DNA from: Diploscapter coronatus
Lineage: Eukaryota; Nematoda; Chromadorea; Rhabditida; Rhabditidae
Assembly: GCA_964036155.1 (NCBI GenBank)
Contig: OZ038422.1
Coordinates: 18,437,201-18,501,200, forward strand
Direction of reading: 5' to 3'
DNA: 64,000 bases
The notes under the pieces are model-generated. The model saw only the letters and a list, made by a program, of their open reading frames with translations, searched no databases and was not told the origin of the DNA. Within the stretch, counting starts at the first letter, position 1, and each line of letters begins with the position of its first letter. Of the stretch, positions 29,001 to 41,000 are shown in pieces. The translations under genes were made by a program, and so were the position numbers.

Positions 29001-32000
29001 CTAAATTAAAATAATTATTCAATAGTGTTGAAGATATTATTTTCTCAGCGATTTTATAACAACACATAAAACCGGCCAGAAAAGATTCTGATAATAATCA
29101 CCTGGTTTTCCCATCAGACCAGGCAAACCGGGCTCGCCCTGAAATATTTTTTTATGATTTAAAATCAGCTAATCGACCCACTTTTTCTCCAGGATAGCCC
29201 GGATTTCCGGGGGTACCCATCGGACCTTAAATTGATCAATTTGAGACCGTATTTTTTTATCTTAGATAAATTGTCAAACCTAATTTTTTTTTTTTTTTTA
29301 ATTTATCGAATTTTTGATTTAAAGTTAAAAAGGAATATACAATATCTTAGGCTACACTTTAATAATTTAGAAATTAGAATTACCTGGCGCACCACTCAGC
29401 CCATCTTGTCTTAAAACAATACCATTATTTAGGTTCAAGATAAATGTTTAAGTTAGTTTGAATGGATACTACAATTTAGGAATTTCCCATTCGTACTTAG
29501 CTATTACCGTTATGAAAAAATCAGAAATTCAGATTAGAATTAAATTTGTTAGTCAAAAGATAGGCTTAAAAGAAAACTTATCTGGAAGTCCAGGGAAGCC
29601 GGCTTCTCCCTTAAATTCATTAGTTAGTTTTAACAGGTTTCGACATAATTTCAATGCCAAGATAAAATAATTGAAAATATTAAGATATGAATTTTAAAAT
29701 ACCCACCTTAGCACCCGGATAACCTGCAAGTATATTCATAGTTGTTTTAAGCTAAGAATTAACTTCGGCTTTAAAATTTACTTTAACTCCAATATTAATT
29801 CTTAGGTTAAAACAAGAATGAATATCGAACCTGGTGGTCCAGGTCGAAGCGTCAATTGAGTCGGCTCTCCTTTCTGGCCTAAAATTTGATGTTGAACAAT
29901 GACCATATGAACAAAAATTCGACTTGAAATTACACTGCATAAATTAAATAAAGATTTCAAGAAGCTGATCTTCATCGATACGAATCTCAAATCGAAATTA
30001 ATTCATTGAAAATTTACCTGGCAAACCGGGGAGACCGTCGATTCTTAAAATAAAACGATTAGATCATTGAAAATTTTGCAAATATTCTAGAACTTAAAGA
30101 TCTTAAGTTAATCTAAGATACTCAAATCGATTAGGTGTTGGTATATAAATTGAAATAAAACATATCTGGCGGACCAGGAGCACCAGGACGTCCTAAATTA
30201 GGATTGATTAGGAAAATGTTTGATTATTTTTTGGTAATATGAAACTTCATAAAATTTTAGATCCAAAGAAAATGCTCATAAGTTAAAATGAATAGAAAAT
30301 TTAATTTAATTTTTTGAAAAAGTTTTACGTGAAGTTTGCAATGAAACGTCATTGCGCATATCTCCAGTCATTATCTTTCAAAGCATCTATAGAATTTTAA
30401 CATAATTTCTCAAAAATCTAACCTGACGGACCAACCATACCGTCGTCACCTGGATCTCCTTGAGGGCCCGGAACTCCGGGAAGTCATGAAATTAAAAGTA
30501 TTAGGATTTTAATTTTATTAATAATATTTTTCTTTAAATTTGCATTTAGAAAATCAAAAGTACGGCAATTTTCGGCTAAGAATGAATTAAAACTCGAGCT
30601 CAAAAAGAACCATTCGTAGTTTTTTACATTGAGGATTTCGGCAGTATGGGTTAAGTTTTCGAAAAAAAAAATGTTGAAGTGCGAGTCTTCAAGTCCTTTC
30701 AAATTTAAGACTTTTATAAGTAGGAAAACAGTTAAAGCATGAAAAAGGAGCTCTAATCGAAAATCTTCGTTATAAAGATTGTAAAAATCGTTGGTTAGTT
30801 TAGATAAAATAATTTACTATAAGGTATTTTTTAAAAATCTACCTCGATCGCCTTGAGGTCCAGGCTGTCCAGGATAACCGGCAGAACCTAGAGTTTAATT
30901 GATTATGGTCATGTTTGATCGATATTTTCATGATGTCATGATTTTAGCACCGAAAAGTAGCGTGAATAGTCAAATTTCTATAATAATAACTTACCTTTCT
31001 CTCCCTTCATTCCTGGACTGCAAACAGAGCAAGTGCCACCGCGATCACCCTTCTGGCTTAAAACAGAATCATTAGATTAAATGGTGTATTTTAAGTGATT
31101 TTTTCAAGTTACTAAATTCTTGGATTGAAAAATCTTCAAATTTGAGATTTAAGAAAAGTAGATAATTTATGAATAGAGATGCCAAATGAACTTTCGGAAT
31201 TGATAATCATAAGAAATTTTGGTATTAGGATGATCGGCGAGATTAACTGGAGCAGAATACTTTTTAAATGTCCGAAAGTGGCCTAGTGGGAGCAAAGTTA
31301 TGCCCATAATTTTCGAGATACCGGGGTTGCGATGCACAAAGTTCACGATTTTTGAGTTTTGGAGAAAGTTTCAAACTACAAAGCTTGAGAAAGAAATCCA
31401 TAGTATATTATACAGAAACAATGTTCAATGATTATCAATTAGGAATTTGATTAGATGAGTCGAAAAAGTGATCGAAAATTTCTAGCGCATAATTCGAATG
31501 TTAATTTTAGCATTCTGGCATTCCTATTTATAAACAAGTAAAAAACTTATCTGGTATTCCGGGAAGACCTAGAATTCACTCATAAATGATTTTACACTGG
31601 AAGTAAATTTAAATTTGCAGTTAAAAGTTTTAACTGCAGATTTAAATTTAAACTCGAGATAAAATCATTTATGAATTCGAGACCTGAGAGACCGTCGCGA
31701 CCATCGTAGCCTTTCGGGCCCTGAATTTTAAATAGATAAATAGAGAATTTCCAAATATTTTATAATGAATTTCATGCAAAAATCAGCCTATGTGGTTAAT
31801 TCATTTATAGCTAATTTCTCATATTCAAGACTTCAAGAATCAGTTAGGCGGACATCTAAAGATTAAATTAATTTTTAAATCCTACCGGTGGGCCTCGGGG
31901 ACCTGGGGCGCCTAAAATAAATTCATTAGCTAGTTTAAAAATTGGAATTTAGCGATAAATTCAGAGCCAATATTTTAGCGATTGATGCTATCGCAGGTTT

Positions 32001-35000
32001 CCTTAAATTGAGTATAATCTTGTACCTGGAAGACCGTTGAGCGAATCTCCGGGAGGACCTAAATTATTCTGCTTAATCAGATGAGGTAAATTAAAATAAT
32101 TTTGCACTATGGAAACGTCGGAAAACGGGAAGTATGCATCTGTCTTACACTATTTCTCCTTACTCCCGCTCTCTGATATATCCCTAGCTGTGTTCCGACA
32201 TTCGGATTTTCCGTATTCCAAATTGCCAAATAGTTTCAGTTCTTAAATTTTTACCTCTAACGCCGGGCAATCCTTGTTCACCCTTTCTGCCTGGGGCACC
32301 GTCCAAACCTAAAATAATTCATGATTTCTGACCGATAAAATGCTGTGGCTTTGATATAGTTCTTATTATCTTTATTTCGGCACTTAATATCTATTTTTCT
32401 AGCAAACTCTTTACCTGGTCTTCCATCCTTTCCTGGAATTCCTGGGATCGACTGACCAGGAGTGCCTCGGGGTCCCGGTTCTCCTGAATTTAAAATATTA
32501 GGCTTTTAAGGGGACTAGACTTTAATGTAGAGATTCAAAGAAATCAATTCCATCCATTTTCACTTTTTCCCAATCACAACATTATTCGGGTATTTCGAGA
32601 TTGGCAAGATATCGATTTGACCATAATACAAAAGTGATCTTCATTTATTAGTTAGTCATACTAAAAATTACCTTTCGGTCCAGGAAGACCTGCAAGCAGA
32701 TTCATAGATGGTTTAAACCCAGATTAAAAATTTTTAAACTGGGTTTAAATCGTCTATGAAAGTCGAACCTGGAAGTCCTGGCGAACCTGAAATTGAACGA
32801 TTTAGCACTGATAAATTTAACTAAAGAGTTGCTGATGATTAGAAACTGTTTGGCAAAATTTGCAGCACTATTGAAAATTTGAAATCGATGATTAAAATAC
32901 GGGGTGTGGAGCGATTTGTTGGCAAAATTGCGAAGAATTCCCTGTAAACTTGGTTACAAATTGACCCACACCGAAAATATGCTTATCGTCAACAATAAGA
33001 TTTTATGTATGCGAGAACTCACCCGCTGTTCCAGGATAACCCGGATTACCAGCATCACCCTTAAATAAATTAATTTGGAATAATATGTGTTAAGTTTTTA
33101 ATTGATCAACAACTCGTTTTGAGTGAGAAAATCTTTTAGATTCTATAAGTGATTATTGAAGATAAAAATTAAGGAAATTCTAGCAACAACTATCAATAAA
33201 TTTTGTTAAGAAATGGCAAAATTTAAATATAGTTAGTAAATTTTTAAATGAAAAGATATTGGGAATAAATATTGCTTCTCTATAGCCTAAATTATAACTT
33301 TGAATTTAAGTTGAATTTTTCTCATTGTCAAAACTCTATCTTCCTAAAATCTCACTTCAATTTAATTTCTGATTTTCTCTTATTGATCCCTGAAGATCAT
33401 CATGAAAGTTTTGAGGATGCGAGCTAAATTGCTCACAATCGACACTGCAATGCGCTATTTATTATCCCTGAGAGAAGTAGAAGCAGCAACTGACTGCCAG
33501 ATATTAGTTAGAAAGGGAGCGGCATCACAGTGAAGCGCAGAATATGTTGAAAAAAACTGACTATCAGAATGAATGGATTACAACTCATCAATTCACTCGG
33601 AACGACTGACAAAGAAATGATCTACTCGAACGCTAATCGATACTGGTTTAGAGAAATTGAATCAAAATTAGAGAAAATATGTTATTTAAACAGAGCTTCT
33701 CGGGTTTTGGTTTTTTTTCGAAACTCGGAATAGGAATTCCGAGCAGCTCTGATTATAAATCAACCTACCTTCTCTCCTCTTTCGCCGGGCAATCCTTCAT
33801 TTCCAGGCATTCCTAAAATTAGTCTATTGAAATGGGTGATGATAGAATATTTGGCTCAAAGTTATCTAGAGATTTTGAAAATTGTCAGAAACTCGAACAT
33901 GAATTGACAATTACAGCGAAAAAGCCAGGGGTTTTTGATTTTCTTTGAAATTTCCTTGCCAAATTAGCGCAGGCAAAAACGTTCTAAAGACTTGAATATT
34001 ATCTTCGACTATGAAAATTCGATCATTTTGCATAATATCATTTCATTTGGCAATAAATTTGAGACTTTACAGCGCAATTTTTAACGAAAAAAGCGGATCA
34101 GATTTTCTTTCACGAGCCATGTAACTTAGGATTATTTCCATCGATTATTCAAATCCTAAAATAATCAATTCGCTTACCGGGCATTCCGTTTCCGCCTGGC
34201 AAGCCGACTGGGCCTGGGGGACCCTAAATTAGGCAATTAGAATGTCGTAATATTCACTAGATTGATTCATAATTTTGGCACAAATTTTTCTTGTTGATAT
34301 CAAAATAATCATAAGATTTTGATGCTATAAATTAACTTACTTGTTGGCCAGGATAGCCATCATTTCCTGGGGGTCTTAAAATAGATTTCATTAGCTTAGA
34401 ACAGATAATAATTTGCTTTAATATTCAAATTATCGAAGCGAATGGATATTATTTCGAAAATTAAAAGGAGAAAAAAGTTTTATGCACCCATTATCTGATA
34501 ATGTGAACTCAAAGAAAATATCATCTTATTTCAAAATAGAAAAAAACGCGTTTTTCTAAATGATACGGTACTTTCGAATATCGGATAAAAACTTATCTGG
34601 ATTTCCAGGTCGTCCGGGAAGTCCGGGGGGTCATGAAATTACACGATTATAAATTATAACAAATTTTTAATTTAGATACTCAAATTTTGAACCGAAAATA
34701 TAAAAATGCAAAATTGTTCGAAAAATGTAACGGCTTTTTGCGAATGAAGAATAATGCTAACCTGGTGGGCCATCAGAAACCATGTTGCCGCCAGGAGGAC
34801 CCTGCAATCTCAACCCATCATATATCATAGTCGATTTAATCATGAAGTTAAATTTAAATTTGTGGTTGAAATATGAGAAGATTATTGTTGAATCACAAAT
34901 TTAATTTTAGCTAATAGACAAATTCGATTATGAATATCGGACCTGAGGGCCTTTGTTTCCTTTCAATCCTTCACGACCAGGATATCCAGCCTCTCTGAAA

Positions 35001-38000
35001 TCAGAATCTCACAATGGAATAAATTCAGATTAATTTAATCACATTATTTTCTTATAAAAGTTGTTATTTATAATCTAAAAATTTTACCCCTTCTGTCCAG
35101 GCAAACCAGCGAGTCCAGGAAGTCCATCCAAACCTCGGTCTCCTAAAAAATTGAATTTAATTAGGATTTAAATTGCAGTTTAGCGATATTTTTTCCTATC
35201 ATTTTCGATAGCGCAAAAAATCGACATTCGTAAATTGATTGTCATTGATATAGACAACAAAAAAATTACCTTTGAAACCTGGAGGTCCTGGGGCACCTAT
35301 AATTAAATTAATTGTTGTTTAGCCAAAGTATTTATACTACTAATTTATATATACACACACACAAATCAAACATTATATTAGTGGTTTCAGTATCGATCAA
35401 TATTCTGGATTGAAAAGATGGTAGATTATTAAAATTTTAGTAAACTCCCAACCTGGTCTTCCTTCTTTTCCTCGTGGACCAGCGGGGCCGCTCAATCCCT
35501 TCTCGCCCTTCATTCCAGGCAAACCGGGCTGTCGTAAAAATTTAGTTCGTTAGAATTTGTGATCAATCTCGTTATTTTAGAAAGTGAAAATCTCGATATT
35601 TTACTAGCGAACTTGATCATAATCAAATTTATACATACAGCAAAAATTGCTTTGAAATTTTTTAGAAAGTTTGAAATTATTTTTTTAAGACTCATCTGGA
35701 AGACCTGCTCCTCCTGGGTAACCTCGAGCGCCCAAGTCTCCGGGCTCTCCCTGAACAAAATAAGATTAGTGAATTTGAAATTATAATGAATGAATGAAGC
35801 TTCAACTAAAGGGCGTGAATTAGGGCGACTAATCTACTTTTGCATAAATAATATTACAAACTAAAATGATTACATGCTGCTGCCAGATATTGTGTCCGTC
35901 CGATTATTTGATGAAATTGAAAAATATCGCATTTTGACCGTTTAAATGAATGATCATTTCGCAGATGCACACATGCATATTATTTGATGACACGTCTAAT
36001 GGATAAAATGAGAAATTATCATCAAATAATGTGCATGTGTGCATCAGCGAAATGATCATTCATTTGAATGTTCAAAATTCGATATTTTCAATTTCATCAA
36101 ATAGTCGAATGCCTACAATAATGCTTACATACACTCTCGCAGACCGATTTGGAAGAGACGTAATGACAGAATGACGTTATGCGAAATGACGAAACGTAAA
36201 AATGACAGAATGCTTCTTCCCATTCACAGTTTCTATCAGTTACTACTGCGCTTCGTTATTTTCGCGTTTTGTCAAATTCAGGAAAGTGTTTCGTCGTTTC
36301 GGATTACGCAAGTTCGCCATTACGTCAAATCCAGGTTGTCCTCTCGCAATCTCTACTTACTAGTTTATAATCAACCTAGTCAATCTACTGTCGATTACCA
36401 AATATTTTCCTAAGTGTTAGTACACTCTACTAATGCTAATCTAATAACTAAATAAAGCGTAATAAATCATAAAATGTTATTTAGCTCTAAAATTAAAGAA
36501 AGAAATCTGCATATTTTGTTATTCTAGTCTATTATTGCAAAACTACTCTATGAAAACTACTAATTGAAGCGTGATCAGCTTTAACTAAATTTGGCACGCG
36601 AATTTTTCTGCCAAACCTTCTCTCCTTTCTCGCCCGGGTTTCCTCTGTAATCATATTCATAAACTAGATGACTTTTTTTTTATCTGATAAAAATCAACTG
36701 ATGTCTACTTCAATGTTGAATCTACTCTAAAAATAGTCAAATAGTTTATGAATAAGTTCAGACCTGGGTCCGATCAGGGAAACCTTCTGTCCTTCGATCG
36801 GCAATGGGCCGGGACTACCGGGAGGGCCCATAGGCCCTGGTTCGCCCTATATTTGGAAATATTAGTCGGTAAATGAATCACCTTTTCTCCTTTCTCCCCA
36901 GGGTTGCCTCTCGGGCCGACTATTGATCCAGTGCCACTAAACTCTCTCGGACCAGGAGGCCCTGGCATGCCTGGCGGCCCAATATCACCCTGTGTGTTTG
37001 ATCGATTTATCACAAATTATGCGATTCTATATCAATTAAAAAACCAATTGGAAGTAACTTAATGTCATTAGGAATTGCTTCAAATTGAGATTTTCCTGAT
37101 TATGGTATGAAACTTGGCTCTAGATATTCACAAAATGGTGATAGGCTAAAACTGTTTGAACGAACTCATTTAGTAGAAACTTTCTAAATTTAGGCACGAA
37201 TTTCAAACTTTAAGGCTGAGATATACGTTAAAGTGAATCTAATGATTTAACCTCGCATAATTTGTGAATAATCTTGGAAAAGAAATTTCGTTTCTATTCT
37301 GAAATTGTTTACTCATTCTCCCCTTCCTGAAATGAATGCATTCAGGGTACATGAACAGATTATGTCGATTACATTTGGTCATGAGCATTAGACGAATGAA
37401 AATTGAAGCTAGAAAAATGAGAGTCAGGGCCAAGTTTTGATCAAAAACAGAATAGCGCATATCAGACTAAAATTGAGCTCTAAGTGATTCAAATTCAGAA
37501 ATAATGAGCAATAAGTATAGAAAGTTGTTGTAAAGATTTGCTGTATTATTATTTCTAATTAATTCAGATTCTTCATGCCAATATAAAAGGGTTAAGCAGT
37601 GTCAAATTCTAATGAATCAGTAAGACAAAGATGAAGATTGGAAAAAAGTCCATGAAAAATTGTCTATTCATGTACCCGAATTAAAAATAAATGAAGTCAA
37701 ATATAAACTCACGGGTTCTCCTTTGGGACCAATGCTTCCGATTCCAGGATTTCCAGCCATTCCAATATCTCCTGGAGGACCTCTGGAATCAGGATCGTAA
37801 AATACTTAACCTCCTAGTGTATCAAAATTCCAAGATTAAAATTACGAAAAATTAATTTTAATCTCGAAGTTTCCTTTAACCCTGATGGGGTTAAATTGCT
37901 TATGATTAACCAACCTCGGGCCCTGAAAATTGTTCAATTATTAATGAATATTCGGAGAATAAAAATTTAGTATAATTTAATTGAAAGATACAGATAAAAT

Positions 38001-41000
38001 CAATTTTGGAAATCAGAGATTTTAGGAGTTCGAATCGATATATTAGTCAAATTTAAAATATCACATACAGGGAATCCGGCGTCTCCTCTTTCTCCTTTTG
38101 AGCCAGGATAACCATCTCTGCCAGGGGGTCTTGAAAATAGAATCATTAGGTCGTGAATTCGAGGTAGGCATTTTAAATATGGACGAAAAACTTATCTGGC
38201 AGGCCGGGCATACCTAAAGTTGGAAAATTATTGAATAAAGTAGTTTTAAAATTAATTTTGAGAGCAATAAAAACTAAGTTGCAGTCAAAATGGTCTTGAT
38301 AAATCAGTAAAATTTACCAGGAACGCCGCTGTTTCCTTTCTCGCCGGGAAGTCCTGAAAAATGATGATAAATCGAATAAAACTCTTTTCGGTTCATTTTT
38401 GAAAATTTACCTGGTGGTCCCCAAGCAGGCTCACCAGCGTCACCCTTGTCACCAGGGGTACCAGGGAAGCCGGGTAATCTATATTGAGAATATGCATTAG
38501 ACAAGATGAACTAATTATGAAGTAAAAATGCAATACTACTGATCAGATAGGTGAAGAATAATTGCGTTTTTCTTTCAAAGCATAGTGAAACATTTCGATA
38601 GATTTTTCCAGCGAACTAATGGCCAAACTTACCCAGGCGGACCCATTCTACCGGGGATACCTGAAATTTTAATCATTATTCGATGTTCTCAAGTTATAAG
38701 TGATCAGTTTTTTTGCTTATACAAAATTATATTACAAACGAGCCTTGGTCTTTGCTTCGCAAAAGCTCCAAAGCGAATAAATTTCAAATCAAGCACAGAA
38801 ACAAACAATAGTCGATAACAAACAAAAATAACACAGCTATCCCCCTCGCTCATTCTTTTCGATAATGATCAATTCATATGCAAAGCTTTGCCGTTTATGA
38901 ATTTCCAATTCGAGACTAATCTGCTAATTTTGGATACAAAATTAGTCTGTATAGAAGAATGAAAGCAGTTTTTTTTTTTACCACAAATTAGCATATATCT
39001 AACCAAAACCGATTTGGACTTTTACGTTGCCACCTCCCATTAAATTACCTATCTAACTAGTGCTGAAAACCGCATCCCGATCCAATAATCACATCGCCAG
39101 AGCTAAGCTTGGACAACACACAAACAAACAGACAAACCCAACAAAAATACTAATTGGTTAGACTTGAAGATCTTGAAAAATTAGACCAATTTTCCTATTT
39201 ATCGTGATTTAACTAAAAATTTTAGAACTGTTAATATCTCACCGGGAGCGCCGTCAGTTCCGTTGCAGCCATCCCAGCTAAAATAGTTCTTTATATTCAA
39301 ATTAAGCAAGATAAACTTACCCAGGGGCTCCTGCAATCCATTTCTATAGTCGTTTTAAATCAGAAGTTAAGGTTAATTCTAAGGTTAAAATAATAGATTT
39401 TAAACTCAGAATTAACTTCAACTCAAGGCTTAAATCGACTATCAAAGTCCAAACCTGGAGGACCGGGCTCTCCTAAATTTTTAAAAGATTATGATCGAGT
39501 AAATATAAAATATTCTTTAATTCAATTTAAAGGCAACTCGTAAATGTCGTGATGCCATGATATCGTAAGCTATCGTTCAGACACTATTTCGCCTTACTTT
39601 CCTTCCCTCTCTTATCCCTAATTACAGCACATATCCTCACAACATCACAACATTTACGAATTGTCAAATTTAAATAATTTTTAGAGTATCAAATGTCGAT
39701 ATTGTTTCGCTTTAATTAAAAAAAAAGAAAAGAATTAGATTATAAATCTCACCAGGTCTTCCATTCAGACCATCAGCTCCGGGGAAACCAGGAACTCTGA
39801 ATAAAAATTACTAGATTAGATAATGAACATATTGGAAAAATATAAATTTGCAATTGAGACTTGGTATAATAAGACACGAACTCTTTGAAACTTACCCGAT
39901 TGGGCCCCTGTCTCCTTTGATTCCAACAGGACCGGGGGGACCTAAATTTCAATCGATTAATCTTTGGGATTATTTAGGCTTATGATAAATGTTATGATAA
40001 GAAAATTCTCACCCATAGCTCCTTTTTGACCCTTCGGACCGGCTAAACCTTCAGGTCCAGGAAAGCCGCGAATTCCCGGCGATCCGCTTGGGCCTTGGGG
40101 CCCAGGGGCACCCTTAAATGGTTTATTGTAAGTTAAATCTAGGGTTGTTGATGTTGATCATCTTTATTTTATAAATTTTAGTAACATTGAATTCAGCTAG
40201 AGTCAATATTTCGACGTACAAATTATCTGGGCAATTAAAAAAATATTTAGAATTATTGAACACCTTAGTTAAAGAAAATAACACCTATACGAGAGAAGAT
40301 GGAGATAATAATTTTCACGACAAAACAGATTGCGTGAGTCTTTGGTAATCATTCTCAATAGGACTAATTCAAACGAAATATGGGAAGATGCAAGGTATTC
40401 TATTTGAATTGCTGGTATGGTTCTTAATTTCATTACTTGAAACATCTACTAGTAATTCTTGCATTTCGTTCCACATATCGATTATCGTAACTGATTATAT
40501 TCTTAGATCAAGATTCAGGTCCGTAAAGAACTCAAAGGATTTTTCATATCTGTCAAGTTGATAATAACTTTTCCCTGAAAGTCGAGAGATTAGACTTCAC
40601 ATTTTTGCTGCACCAAAGTCCGGAAGCTAAAAGATAATACCGAGTGGCACATTTTTACATCGCTACCAAAAAAAATAAAAATTTCGTGCGAACTGCGAAC
40701 AACTGTCTTTGGATTTTTCTTTTGATGATATGAAGAATGGGGCCAATCCTCATAGTCGAATTTTTCTTCAAAGCCAGCTTTTGGGTCATGAAAATAATGA
40801 AAAAGTTGAGGCTTGTAATTTTGATCGCATTGTTGGTAGACACAAGTAAAACAACTCAAGTTTCAAGATTCTTGATCCACAAGATATTATTGATTCAAAA
40901 TGGCATATCGGCAAAGTGAGTGAAATTTAATCTAATGAAAATACCCGATAGTTTTATTAGAGAATTATAAGCTGATCGATAACGAAAAATAACATAATAA

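Larger units (their letters stand above)
27680..35750 (-). other. let-2: Collagen triple-helix exons, middle
   Basis: Right to left: 35696-35750, 35453-35533, 35270-35296, 35088-35142, 34943-34994, 34762-34801, 34597-34632, 34341-34375, 34178-34223, 33769-33812, 33023-33059, 32769-32786, 32672-32689, 32415-32483, 32255-32308, 32026-32058, 31886-31911, 31684-31720, 31551-31568, 30995-31057, 30843-30887, 30423-30485, 30166-30192, 30018-30044, 29831-29878, 29707-29723, 29582-29609, 29384-29410, 29182-29225, 29102-29138, 28974-29000, 28840-28899, 28658-28692, 28456-28542, 28237-28300, 28095-28139, 27680-27751. Interruptions: PAPANILEP (28456-28542), PTQLTLRP (29831-29878) and a two-cysteine break [10 protein letters not shown] (30995-31057). 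Exons are 17-87 nt. Confidence 0.88.
37713..40112 (-). other. let-2: Collagen triple-helix exons, N-terminal part
   Basis: Right to left: 40013-40112, 39896-39941, 39753-39796, 39455-39472, 39321-39330, 39243-39277, 38633-38660, 38411-38478, 38318-38353, 38196-38213, 38069-38130, 37915-37922, 37713-37782. The first reads [19 protein letters not shown] and on. A conserved-looking break [10 protein letters not shown] lies in 39243-39277. Phase is mixed (0, 1 and 2), unlike the mostly phase-1 rest of the helix. Confidence 0.87.

Noticed and set aside
17538..38213. U12-type explanation for the AT donors
   Set aside because: The donors read ATAAGT/ATATGT/ATGAGT, not ATATCCTT, and no U12 branch sequence (TTCCTTAAC) is seen; many nematodes also lack the minor spliceosome.
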